Below the pieces are notes generated by a model. It was not told where the DNA came from. It worked only from the letters and a program-made list of their open reading frames with translations, and searched no databases. From Polaribacter sp. SA4-12 (GTDB lineage: Bacteria > Bacteroidota > Bacteroidia > Flavobacteriales > Flavobacteriaceae), in the NCBI RefSeq assembly GCF_002163675.1, contig NZ_CP019334.1:2337501-2401500 (forward strand): 64,000 bases of DNA, in the 5' to 3' direction. Of the stretch, positions 51,764 through 60,499 are shown piece by piece; positions within the stretch are counted from its first letter, which is position 1, and each line of letters begins with the position of its first letter. Position numbers and translations under genes: made by a program.

Positions 51764-53086
51764 TTATGACTTCATAAATAATATAGCTTTTATTTTTAAT
51801 TGAAAATTAATCCTAAGTTTTTTAAACAATAAATCATAAAATAATCCAACAAATGCGTAAGAAACTAGGGTAGAGATTGCAGCACCAGTTAATCCGTAAT
51901 TGTTTATTAAAATAATGTTTAAACCTATATTTAAAATAGCCCCTAAAATATTTCTATAAAAAGAATGAATATAATACCCCTCAGCAACTAACCATTTAGA
52001 ACTAATAGTTGTAAAAAAGAAAAAAACATTAGACCAAATATAAATACTTAAAATTTTACAAGAATCTAAATAGTCTTTACCGTACAAATATTTGATAATC
52101 CATTCTCCAAAAAAAGTAATAAAAATAGATAATATAATTGCTATCCAAAAAAGCAAACTATAGAGATTTGTGATTCTTTGATAATACGTTTTTTGATCTT
52201 TTGATTTATTTAACAAAATTGCTGGAAAGAAAGAAGCTGCAATTATGTTTGGTATGAAATACCAAACTTCACTTAAACTAATTGAAACTGCATAAAAACC
52301 TGCAGATTTAGCTCCTAACATTTCTTTAACCATTATTTGGTCTATTTTTATATATACAATATACATCATTCCACTTAAAAAAAGTGGCCAACTTTTTTTA
52401 AGAAGATTTAATGCATAGTTTTTATTAAAATTAAAAATGGGAATTTTTATTTTAAGTTTATTAAAATAAATAAAAGTTACTAAGTGTGTTATTAAAAGTT
52501 CTAAAACAATAACAATAGCAAAATAACTTACAGGTGAATTTATTTTTATAAATATAATTTTTAATATACTTGAAATTGATACGGATACAATTCTAGAATA
52601 AACTACAAACCTAGATTTCACTTCACTTTGAAAATAAAAATCAAATACCTCTAAGCTTTGTAATATTAAAAAAGAAGAAAATATTAATATTAACGTTCTA
52701 ACTTCTGAAAAGTCATTACTTAGAAACACAAAAGCAGCAAGAATCATTAAAGAAATAAAACCAAAAATAAATTTTAACAAAAAAGCTGTTCCTAAAATTT
52801 TTGACGATTCTATATTATTTTTAGAAATCACCAATTCTTTAACAATTATATCGTTTAAACCTATCATAGCAATTGGCAAAAACAAAGCAACCAAACTATT
52901 ACTATAAGCCAGAAGACCATAAGTTTCAGGTCCAAGGTACCTTGCTACCCATGCACCTACGAAAATTGTCGAAAAAAAACCCAAAAACTTGCTTAAAAAA
53001 AGCCATAAAGTATTTTTAAAATACTTTATAAAATTTACATTTTCTTTAGCTTTAATGACCCTATCAACAAATTTGGATAATATCAT
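51764..53086 (-). CDS. Wzx-type oligosaccharide flippase
   Basis: 440 residues with 12 or so hydrophobic helices, a member of the polysaccharide-transport branch of the MOP superfamily. The early segment FLGFFSTIFVGAWVARYLGP, followed by ETYGLLAYSNSLVALF, is the hallmark of Wzx. It flips the undecaprenyl-linked repeat unit to the periplasmic face. It lies directly downstream of the rfb genes. One flippase plus polymerase-like proteins and a chain-length regulator make a Wzx/Wzy-dependent pathway. Confidence 0.9.
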   Translation of the reverse strand: MILSKFVDRVIKAKENVNFIKYFKNTLWLFLSKFLGFFSTIFVGAWVARYLGPETYGLLAYSNSLVALFLPIAMIGLNDIIVKELVISKNNIESSKILGTAFLLKFIFGFISLMILAAFVFLSNDFSEVRTLILIFSSFLILQSLEVFDFYFQSEVKSRFVVYSRIVSVSISSILKIIFIKINSPVSYFAIVIVLELLITHLVTFIYFNKLKIKIPIFNFNKNYALNLLKKSWPLFLSGMMYIVYIKIDQIMVKEMLGAKSAGFYAVSISLSEVWYFIPNIIAASFFPAILLNKSKDQKTYYQRITNLYSLLFWIAIILSIFITFFGEWIIKYLYGKDYLDSCKILSIYIWSNVFFFFTTISSKWLVAEGYYIHSFYRNILGAILNIGLNIILINNYGLTGAAISTLVSYAFVGLFYDLLFKKLRINFQLKIKAILFMKS

Positions 53087-53115
53087 ATACTTTTATCAAT
53101 TGATTTAAGTTTTAT

Positions 53116-53658
53116 TTAATTATAAACTGAAAACAATTTCAATTTTAAATCTTTTTCTGAAAGAATAATCTTATCATTTGGAATTTTCCAATCAATATTT
53201 AAATCGACATCATTATACATTACACCATCTTCTGCATCTGGTTGGTAATAATTATCACATTTATAGGAAACAATTGTATCATCTTCCAAAACAGAAAAAC
53301 CATGTAAAAAACCTCTAGGTATAAATAATTGTTTTTTATTATCACCCGATAATTCTATTGAAAAAACTTTCCCAAAAGTTTCAGATTCTTTTCTTGCATC
53401 TACAGCAACATCTAAAATTTTACCTTTAACAACTCTCACTAGTTTTGCTTGGGAATATTCACCTTTTTGTAAATGCAAACCTCTTACAACTCCATATTGA
53501 GAAGTAGATTGATTTCCTAAAACAAAACCTCCTTTAAAACCTGTTTTTTCTTGAAACTCTTTTTTATTATATTCTAATAAAAAACTCCCTCTTTCATCAC
53601 CAAAAACTTGAGGTTCGATAACAAAACAACCTTTTAAATATGTTTCTGTAACTTTCAT
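53116..53658 (-). CDS. rfbC: dTDP-4-dehydrorhamnose 3,5-epimerase
   Basis: 180-residue cupin enzyme that epimerises dTDP-4-keto-6-deoxyglucose at C3 and C5. Typical segments: FGDERGSFLLEYNKKEF, QSTSQYGVVRGLHLQKG with the catalytic His, KGKILDVAVDARKES and FIPRGFLHGFSVLEDD. The start overlaps the rfbA stop by one base. Together with RfbA and RfbB it makes the L-rhamno keto-intermediate; the reductase RfbD is not encoded in the locus. Confidence 0.95.
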   Translation of the reverse strand: MKVTETYLKGCFVIEPQVFGDERGSFLLEYNKKEFQEKTGFKGGFVLGNQSTSQYGVVRGLHLQKGEYSQAKLVRVVKGKILDVAVDARKESETFGKVFSIELSGDNKKQLFIPRGFLHGFSVLEDDTIVSYKCDNYYQPDAEDGVMYNDVDLNIDWKIPNDKIILSEKDLKLKLFSVYN

Positions 53659-54512
53659 TAAATATCCATTAAACTTTTTCCGTAGCCACTTTTTAATAAA
53701 GGTTCTGCTAATTTATGTAGCTGTTCTTTATTTATAAAACCACTTCTATAAGCTGCTTCTTCAATAGAACCTATTTTTAAACCCTGTCTTTCTTCTATCA
53801 CTTCTACAAATTGAGATGCTTGCATTAAAGATGCAAAAGTACCTGTATCTAACCAAGCTGTACCTCTATCTAAAACTCTAACGGATAAATTTCCGTTCTC
53901 TAAATATATTTTATTTACATCTGTAATCTCTAATTCACCTCTTTTACTTGGCTTCATATTTTTTGCAATTTCTACCACAGAGTTATCATAAAAATAAATT
54001 CCAGGAACTGCATAATTAGATTTTGGTTTTAGTGGTTTTTCTTCAATAGAAACTGCATTCATATTATCATCAAACTCAACGACACCATACCTTTCAGGGT
54101 CATTTACATGATAAGCATAAACAATTCCTCCATCAGGGTTGTTATTTGCTCTCAATAATTTTGGTAGCCCGGATCCATAAAAAATATTATCGCCTAATAT
54201 TAAAGCTACTTTATCTTTTCCTATAAAATTTTCGCCAATAATAAAAGCCTCTGCAAGTCCATTAGGATTTTCTTTTACAGCATACTGAAAATCGCATCCA
54301 TATTTTTTCCCATCACCTAACAACCTTTCAAATAATGGTAAATCTTGTGGTGTAGAAATAATTAATATTTCATTTATTCCAGCCAACATCAATACAGAAA
54401 TTGGGTAATAAATCATTGGCTTATCATAAACAGGCATTAATTGTTTACTCACTGCTAATGTGAGTGGGTGTAATCTTGTACCTGAACCTCCTGCTAAAAC
54501 TATTCCTTTCAT
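53658..54512 (-). CDS. rfbA: Glucose-1-phosphate thymidylyltransferase
   Basis: 284-residue enzyme that makes dTDP-glucose from glucose 1-phosphate and dTTP. The nucleotide loop [20 protein letters not shown], the lysine-containing [16 protein letters not shown] start, [11 protein letters not shown] and YGVVEFD are canonical. Length equals that of RmlA enzymes. Single-base overlaps with its neighbours show tight coupling in rfbB-rfbA-rfbC. Confidence 0.96.
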   Translation of the reverse strand: MKGIVLAGGSGTRLHPLTLAVSKQLMPVYDKPMIYYPISVLMLAGINEILIISTPQDLPLFERLLGDGKKYGCDFQYAVKENPNGLAEAFIIGENFIGKDKVALILGDNIFYGSGLPKLLRANNNPDGGIVYAYHVNDPERYGVVEFDDNMNAVSIEEKPLKPKSNYAVPGIYFYDNSVVEIAKNMKPSKRGELEITDVNKIYLENGNLSVRVLDRGTAWLDTGTFASLMQASQFVEVIEERQGLKIGSIEEAAYRSGFINKEQLHKLAEPLLKSGYGKSLMDI

Positions 54513-54513
54513 T

Positions 54514-55521
54514 TTATTGATACTTTTTTAAATACCATTCAATGGTTTTTTTAATACCAGTTTCAAAATTTTCGTCAGCTCTCCAACTTAACTCATTTTC
54601 TATTTTTGATGCATCTATTGCATATCTAAAATCATGTCCTGGTCTATCTTTAACAAAACTAATTTGCTCTTTATATGATTTTTCTTTAGGTATCACCTTG
54701 TCTAAAATCCCACAAATTACATCAACTATATATAAATTATCACGTTCATTTTTCCCGCCAATATTATATGTTTCCCCTGTTTTACCAGTATTAAACACCA
54801 ATTCAATTCCTTTACAATGATCTAAAACATAGAGCCAATCTCTAATATTTTTTCCATCGCCATAGATAGGTATTTTTTCTCCAGAAATTGCTTTTCTTAT
54901 TATTGTTGGTATTAGTTTTTCATCATGTTGTTTTGGACCATAGTTATTAGAACAATTAGTTGTAATAACATTCATTCCATAAGTATGATAATAACTTCTA
55001 ACCATAAAATCTGAGGAGGCTTTAGAAGCACTATAAGGACTATTAGGCGCATAAGAGGTTTCTTCTGTAAACAAACCTGTTTCTCCTAAAGTTCCGTAAA
55101 CTTCGTCTGTAGAAATATGATGAAATCTAGCTGTTTCAAATCCTTTTTTATAATTATTTGGAGATTCCATCCAGTAATTTCTGGCTACATCTAATAAATT
55201 AAACGTTCCAAAAACATTTGTTCTAACAAATGCATCTGGATTTTTAATAGAATTATCAACATGAGATTCTGCTGCGAAATGAATAACTCCATTAAAATTG
55301 TATTGATTAAATAGTTTTTCAACTAAATCTCTATCACAAATATCTCCTTCTACAAAAGTATACCTTGGGTTATTTTCAATTTTTGATAAATTAGAAAGTT
55401 CTCCTGCATAGGTAAGTAAATCTAAATTTACAACCTTGTATTCCTTATTTTTTTCTAAAAAATAAGGAATAAAATTAGACCCGATAAAACCTGCTCCACC
55501 AGTTATAAGAACTGTTTGCAT
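54514..55521 (-). CDS. rfbB: dTDP-glucose 4,6-dehydratase
   Basis: 335-residue extended SDR that converts dTDP-glucose to dTDP-4-keto-6-deoxyglucose. The NAD loop is [17 protein letters not shown]; the active site shows [14 protein letters not shown] (Thr, Asp, Glu) and the YxxxK motif in [24 protein letters not shown] and [15 protein letters not shown] are also typical of RmlB. It is separated from the chain-length gene by 3 bases and from rfbA by 1. Confidence 0.96.
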   Translation of the reverse strand: MQTVLITGGAGFIGSNFIPYFLEKNKEYKVVNLDLLTYAGELSNLSKIENNPRYTFVEGDICDRDLVEKLFNQYNFNGVIHFAAESHVDNSIKNPDAFVRTNVFGTFNLLDVARNYWMESPNNYKKGFETARFHHISTDEVYGTLGETGLFTEETSYAPNSPYSASKASSDFMVRSYYHTYGMNVITTNCSNNYGPKQHDEKLIPTIIRKAISGEKIPIYGDGKNIRDWLYVLDHCKGIELVFNTGKTGETYNIGGKNERDNLYIVDVICGILDKVIPKEKSYKEQISFVKDRPGHDFRYAIDASKIENELSWRADENFETGIKKTIEWYLKKYQ

Positions 55522-55524
55522 AAT

Positions 55525-56565
55525 TTATTTTTTGTAAGTATTTAAGTACTTATTTAATAGCCTTACAAGTAAAAACAAAATCATAAACCCTGCTCCTAAT
55601 ATTGTTAATAAAAAAGCATAATTTTTTGTTACTCCTTTTACCTCAGAACCTATTGGTTGAAAATTAGAAAGAACATTTATGACTTCATATTTTGTAGCTT
55701 TTTCAGATGCTATATTTTTTAAATCAGTATTTATATCTCTACTAGTTGCAAACAGTTCTAGTTCTTTGGTTGTTCTTTTCTCCCCTCCTAAATCTATATT
55801 TGTGGCAGCTGTTTTTTTTCTAGCTTCTTCAAGCATAACATTCATATAGATCTTCCTTAAGGAATCTATTTGTATTAAATTTTTACGATATAAAGAATCT
55901 GTTCTATTTAAGTTTTTATTCGATAATTCTTTTATTCTATTAAAATATTTATTATTTACTACTGAAGAAATTATTACATCATCTAGTTTATCAAAAACAT
56001 CATTCTGTTTTGAAGTAACTGTTACTTTATGAAACCTATAATCATATTCTGTAAATGACGATTTAAACTTATCAAACGTATAACTATTTACAGTAATAGT
56101 ATCTACAGAAGATACAAAACCGTTATAGGAATTAATAATATCATTGCCAGATATAACTGGCTCGATTACAAACTTTTTAAGACTTGCAGCTGCCAATTTA
56201 TCTAACTTAAAAGTTTCTACCAAACCAGCAGTATCTTTTTGTTTTACAAGGTTATTATAATAATTTATATTATCATATAATTGTCTTGTACTTTTAAAAT
56301 TTGGTTCTAATAATAATTCAGATTCAAAAGTATTTGTTTTTTTTACTTCTAAAAAAATACCTAAGATAGCTCCCAAAATAGCAGCAATTCCTATTTTAAT
56401 AATGTTGTTTTTCAGAAAAATAAGGATTGAAATTACTCCATGAAAAATCCCTCTAAAAATATTTCCAATAAAATTGAAAAATTTAGAGAAACCTTTTCCT
56501 ATGATTACAAATAAAGAACCTAAATCTACTTCTTCTTCTTTGTTGTTTGTTTGGTTGGTTGACAT
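55525..56565 (-). CDS. Wzz-like chain-length/polysaccharide co-polymerase protein
   Basis: 346 residues. A cytoplasmic N-terminus and a hydrophobic region at about 30-85 (including IIKIGIAAILGAILGIFL) are followed by a long periplasmic part with helical stretches (about 90-310) and a C-terminal transmembrane helix (about 318-336, AFLLTILGAGFMILFLLVRL). This two-helix layout is that of Wzz/polysaccharide co-polymerases, although the sequence is divergent. No tyrosine kinase domain is fused. It is the promoter-proximal gene of the polysaccharide locus. Confidence 0.65.
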   Translation of the reverse strand: MSTNQTNNKEEEVDLGSLFVIIGKGFSKFFNFIGNIFRGIFHGVISILIFLKNNIIKIGIAAILGAILGIFLEVKKTNTFESELLLEPNFKSTRQLYDNINYYNNLVKQKDTAGLVETFKLDKLAAASLKKFVIEPVISGNDIINSYNGFVSSVDTITVNSYTFDKFKSSFTEYDYRFHKVTVTSKQNDVFDKLDDVIISSVVNNKYFNRIKELSNKNLNRTDSLYRKNLIQIDSLRKIYMNVMLEEARKKTAATNIDLGGEKRTTKELELFATSRDINTDLKNIASEKATKYEVINVLSNFQPIGSEVKGVTKNYAFLLTILGAGFMILFLLVRLLNKYLNTYKK

Positions 56566-56600
56566 TGTTTAAGTTTGGGTATGAAATCAGTCTTTGACTG

Positions 56601-58280
56601 CTAAAAAATTTGTTCTAATATTTTTTGAGTAATAGCGTATGTAGGTGTAACTCCTGTCATACCTAAACCTCCTGAAGCTAATGTTGCTCCTGTTTCTAAT
56701 GGATTATCTGAAGCATAATAAGCATATCTCACTTTTACATTTTTAGAGATATTTCCTCTTATTTTTGATGCAGATTGTATTGCTTTTTGATAATGTGCTC
56801 CTTCCATCTCTAAACCAATAACATTCCAAGTAGAATCGTGGAAAAACTCTAATAAGTCTTTATTTTGTAATGATGTTCCTAAAACAGAAATCATAGAACC
56901 ATCAAAAACGGCTACTCCAAAACCTTCTAAATCTTCTTTAGACAACTCATTTTTAAATGGATAATTATCTGCTGTTCCTTCAAAAATATGTGCAGAAGGA
57001 ATCATGATATCTCCTTTTCCTCCTTCTAAAATACCTGCTTTCCCCATTATAGAAACAGACTTTACGTCTAAGTGATTCTTTTTCTTACTGTTCTTATATG
57101 GTTTTAAAAGTTCATCCATCGTTTCATAAGCTTGCTCTCCAAATGCATAGTCCATTACAATAATAACAGGACTTTTATCGATAGAATTATCTTTCTTAAA
57201 CGGCGAAACCTCAAAGTTTATTTCATCTGTATCTATTATTTGTACATTAATATTTGTACCAGATGTATCTTTAACATAAATTAAACCATTTTGAGAAGCA
57301 TATTCTTTAACTGCTTTTTGCAATGGTTTACTGTCTGAGTTACTCAATAATTGAAATAGTTCAAAATTTTCATGTTCTGCTGCTTGTTTTGGTAAGGCAG
57401 CTTTAGCATAAATCGAGTTTAATACACTATGCATATTTGCACTAATAATATGTATTGGTCTTTTTAATAGTTTGTTTTCTTTTAAAACTTCTTTAATATT
57501 ATTTGCCCAAACATCACCATAAATGTGATGCCCAATTTCTTCAATTAAAACAGAACTAAAAGTAACGTTTCTCTTCTTATTATCTAGCACTTCATCAATA
57601 GCTAATTTACCTAACCAATAAATTAAATGAAAAAATCTATCTTTTTTCTCTTCTGTTTGAAATGTTTTATGAATACTTACCACTTCATCAAAAGTTCTTC
57701 CTAAAATACTACTTAAATGAGCAATAGAAACCTCTCTTTCTTCCTCTGAAATTTCCTTATTATAAATAACAATATCTTCTAAATATTTCCACTCTCTTAT
57801 AAAACTCTGTCCCTCGTTAAGGGTTACTCTTTTTTGAATTTTATGAGATTCAATAAATAAAAAGGTTAAATGTGTAAGAATATCATAAATTTCAGACCTT
57901 CCACGAGTAATCTCTATATTCATTTGGTCTTTATCTATTCTGTAACAATTTCTTCTTCTTTTTGGAGGAATTATTGTCTCAAAATGAGAATCACCATAAC
58001 CTTCATCTGCAGTTAAATTTATAAACTGGCATTCTTCAATTCCTTTCGGAAGCCTTTCTATTACATAAATTAATCCATTTAACTCAACTCTATCCTCTGC
58101 TATAGAACCATAAATTTCTGGTCTTAAGGAGAGTAAAGACTTTCTTAAAGCTTCTCCAGAAATCCCCATTGGTTTATAAAAACCTCTACTAAATAAATGA
58201 CGCATAGAAATGTATAATTTTTCTATTGCATTTGTAGATTCTTGAGCTCTTGTTCTATCTATTTTGTTTGTTTTTGCCAT
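56601..58280 (-). CDS. DUF6909-type protein with nucleoside-phosphorylase-like C-terminus
   Basis: 559 residues, cytoplasmic. I take the family to be DUF6909 from memory. Residues 1 to about 350 are mostly helical with no known motif. The C-terminal part resembles the nucleoside phosphorylase/AMP nucleosidase superfamily: VIIVMDYAFGEQAYETMDEL (373-392), MGKAGILEGGKGDIMIPSAH (412-431), the hallmark GLEMEGAH (489-496) and YYASDNPLETG (521-531), where Glu and Asp would be catalytic. Activity is inference. It follows the S41 protease gene by 26 bases and precedes the chain-length gene. Confidence 0.65.
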   Translation of the reverse strand: MAKTNKIDRTRAQESTNAIEKLYISMRHLFSRGFYKPMGISGEALRKSLLSLRPEIYGSIAEDRVELNGLIYVIERLPKGIEECQFINLTADEGYGDSHFETIIPPKRRRNCYRIDKDQMNIEITRGRSEIYDILTHLTFLFIESHKIQKRVTLNEGQSFIREWKYLEDIVIYNKEISEEEREVSIAHLSSILGRTFDEVVSIHKTFQTEEKKDRFFHLIYWLGKLAIDEVLDNKKRNVTFSSVLIEEIGHHIYGDVWANNIKEVLKENKLLKRPIHIISANMHSVLNSIYAKAALPKQAAEHENFELFQLLSNSDSKPLQKAVKEYASQNGLIYVKDTSGTNINVQIIDTDEINFEVSPFKKDNSIDKSPVIIVMDYAFGEQAYETMDELLKPYKNSKKKNHLDVKSVSIMGKAGILEGGKGDIMIPSAHIFEGTADNYPFKNELSKEDLEGFGVAVFDGSMISVLGTSLQNKDLLEFFHDSTWNVIGLEMEGAHYQKAIQSASKIRGNISKNVKVRYAYYASDNPLETGATLASGGLGMTGVTPTYAITQKILEQIF

Positions 58281-58306
58281 TTTAAATTTCAGTTTTTAAA
58301 GATAAA

Positions 58307-59938
58307 TTATTTACTTGATAATAGTTGTTTATATCTATCTTCATTATGCAGCAATATAACTGCTTCTTTTATCACTAAATCATTATTTAAATTGTGTTGA
58401 TATACTCCTTGCTGATAATGATATCTTTTTATTATTTCCTCCTTTATAGTTCTCTTTAAGATGTCTTTATTTTTTGATATTTCTATAATCTTATCATCAA
58501 ATAATTTGTCTTGAATTCCTTTATATTCTTTAGATATATTTTTTGATATTGATGCTGTATAAGCTTCTTTAAATAAAGCCTCTTGTTTTGTTACAAAAGT
58601 AGTATCAACTTTTAAATAAGTGGTGAATTTTTTAAACTCAGAATCTTTAAATTCAAAATCAGCTTCACTTTCTATTTGTGGGTTTTGATAAAAATAATTT
58701 GTCGCAAAATTAAAAACCGCTCTAGAACTCAATAACCTTTTAGTTGCCTCAGTTCGTTTTGAAGTTTTTATTACGAAATCTGGTAAAACTCCTCCACCAT
58801 CAAAAACAGTTCTTCCGTTTGCCGTTTTAAATGCATTTATTCCTTTATCCGAAAATTTAGGAACCTTTCCGTTTTTATCTCTATTTGCATAATCTAGTTC
58901 TTGAATACATCTTCCACTTGGCGTATAATATTTAGAAATAGTTACCTTTAACTGTGTTCCATAAGTAAGTTCTCTATAGCGTTGCACAAGACCTTTTCCA
59001 AAAGAACGTTGTCCCATAATTACAGCTCTATCATAATCTTGTAAAGAACCACTTACAATTTCTGATGCTGATGCTGATCGTCCATTTACTAAAACTACAA
59101 TAGGTATTTCTAAATCTAAAGGATTGTTTGTTGTTTTATAAGTATTACTCCATTTTTTTACTTTCGCTTTTGTTGAAACAATTGTTTTTCCTTTAGGTAA
59201 AAAGAAATTTGAAATATTTATAGACTCTCTTAAAGACCCTCCTGGATTGGCACGTAAATCAAAAACCAACTTTTTCATTCCTTCTTTCTTCAGTTTTCGA
59301 AATGCTTTTTTTACTTCGGATGAAGCTTTATCATTAAAACGAGTTAAAACAATATAACCTGTTTCTTCATCTATCATTTCAGAAAACGGAACAGGATTTA
59401 CAACTACTTTATCTCTAATAATATCTTTTTTAATAACATTCCCTTGTCTTAATACTTCAACAGAAAACTCACTATTTGGTGTTCCTTTTAAATACATTGA
59501 GAGTTGGTCTCTCTCCATATTTTTAACAGATTGTCCATCAACAGAAATAATTACATCACCTGCTTTTAAATCAGCTTTATCTGCAGAATATCCTTTGTAA
59601 ATTTCATTAACTTCAATACCTACTTTTGAATAATATACAGAAACTCCAATTCCTCCATATTCACCTTCTCTTCTAATTTTTGCATCTTCAACATCTTGTT
59701 CGTTATAGAAATTTGTATAAGGGTCTAAATCTTTAAGCGTATTTTTAATTGCTTTATTGGTTAATTCTGCAGGATTAATTTCATTAACATAATACATGTT
59801 CAACTCCTTAAATAAGGTGTTGTAAATTTCGATCTGTTTTGCTACTTCAAAAAATTTAGATTTAAATGAAAACGATAAAAAAATGACTCCAACTAAAAGA
59901 ACAAGAACCGTTTTTTTTGAAAGATTAAATTTCTTCAT
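58307..59938 (-). CDS. S41 family C-terminal processing protease
   Basis: 543-residue periplasmic protease. Signal anchor (about 10-26), then a helical region, a PDZ domain (about 90-165, GEYGGIGVSVYYSKVGIEVN with GYSADKADLKAGDVII) and the S41 catalytic domain with the Ser290/Lys315 dyad (GRSASASE, RSFGKGLVQ; the 25-residue spacing equals that of Tsp/CtpA). FDLRANPGGSL is the substrate-side motif. It trims or degrades envelope proteins from the C-terminus. Its start overlaps the end of rnpA by 14 bases. Confidence 0.93.
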   Translation of the reverse strand: MKKFNLSKKTVLVLLVGVIFLSFSFKSKFFEVAKQIEIYNTLFKELNMYYVNEINPAELTNKAIKNTLKDLDPYTNFYNEQDVEDAKIRREGEYGGIGVSVYYSKVGIEVNEIYKGYSADKADLKAGDVIISVDGQSVKNMERDQLSMYLKGTPNSEFSVEVLRQGNVIKKDIIRDKVVVNPVPFSEMIDEETGYIVLTRFNDKASSEVKKAFRKLKKEGMKKLVFDLRANPGGSLRESINISNFFLPKGKTIVSTKAKVKKWSNTYKTTNNPLDLEIPIVVLVNGRSASASEIVSGSLQDYDRAVIMGQRSFGKGLVQRYRELTYGTQLKVTISKYYTPSGRCIQELDYANRDKNGKVPKFSDKGINAFKTANGRTVFDGGGVLPDFVIKTSKRTEATKRLLSSRAVFNFATNYFYQNPQIESEADFEFKDSEFKKFTTYLKVDTTFVTKQEALFKEAYTASISKNISKEYKGIQDKLFDDKIIEISKNKDILKRTIKEEIIKRYHYQQGVYQHNLNNDLVIKEAVILLHNEDRYKQLLSSK

Positions 59939-60317
59939 TTTTTATATTTTTTGTTTCGCTTACAAACCGTGTTAATAATTTCTCCATCTTTAAGAACATC
60001 TCTTCATAGGTACATTCTTGTTTTCCAAGATACGAAATCATAAAAACATAAGGTTTATCAAGATTATCGTAAACAATTTCTTTTTGCAAACGATACGATT
60101 CTCGCATTAATCTCTTAATTCGATTTCTATCAACAGCTAATTTAAAATTTCTTTTTGGTACTGAAACACCAACTTGAGCAGGAAAATTTGACGTATGCTC
60201 TGTTTGTAGAAAAATCATTCTAAGAGGAAATGCTTTCACAGAATTCCTTTCTTCATAAAGTCTTTCTATAAGCTTTTTACTTTTTAACCGTTCTTCTTTT
60301 CCTAAAGTGTATTTCAT
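59925..60317 (-). CDS. rnpA: Ribonuclease P protein component
   Basis: 130 residues from the ATG at 60317 (MKYTLGKEERLKSKK). The basic subunit of RNase P helps the RNA subunit cut 5' leaders from precursor tRNAs. The RNR signature is AVDRNRIKRLMRESYRL, and VGVSVPKRNFKLAVDRNR-type residues precede it. A TAAGTTTG element only 5 bases upstream suggests a leaderless mRNA, which is why the longer frame from 60344 is rejected. rpmH is not next to it. The gene overlaps the S41 protease gene by 14 bases. Confidence 0.92.
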   Translation of the reverse strand: MKYTLGKEERLKSKKLIERLYEERNSVKAFPLRMIFLQTEHTSNFPAQVGVSVPKRNFKLAVDRNRIKRLMRESYRLQKEIVYDNLDKPYVFMISYLGKQECTYEEMFLKMEKLLTRFVSETKNIKNEEI

Positions 60318-60322
60318 TACTA

Positions 60323-60330
60323 CAAACTTA
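60323..60330 (-). promoter_or_regulatory. -7 element directly before rnpA
   Basis: The minus strand reads TAAGTTTG, a perfect TAnnTTTG match, 5 bases before the ATG at 60317. The geometry equals that of the SPOR gene at 23098-23111. Confidence 0.45.
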
Positions 60331-60438
60331 ATAGAAATCATCAACTTTTAATAGATTTTATATCTTTAACTTTGTTTTATTTGATTATTGTAAGATTGAT
60401 TTTTACAATGATAAATACATAAATTAAACAATTATTAT

Positions 60439-60446
60439 TAATTTTG
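60439..60446 (+). promoter_or_regulatory. -7 element before the acyl-CoA dehydrogenase
   Basis: TAATTTTG, a perfect TAnnTTTG match, 53 bases before the ATG at 60500. No clear -33 box. Confidence 0.4.
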
Positions 60447-60499
60447 TTTAAATTTACACAAATATAAAATCGAAATAATTCAATTTATAGATATTAAGT

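Noticed and set aside
41447..56565. Recent horizontal transfer of the polysaccharide locus
   Set aside because: It looks more AT-rich and its genes are diverse, but there is no integrase, tRNA or repeat at its ends; it cannot be decided by eye.
56586..56601. Operator in the CAGTC/GACTG inverted repeat before the chain-length gene
   Set aside because: Five base pairs only; not more than chance in this DNA.
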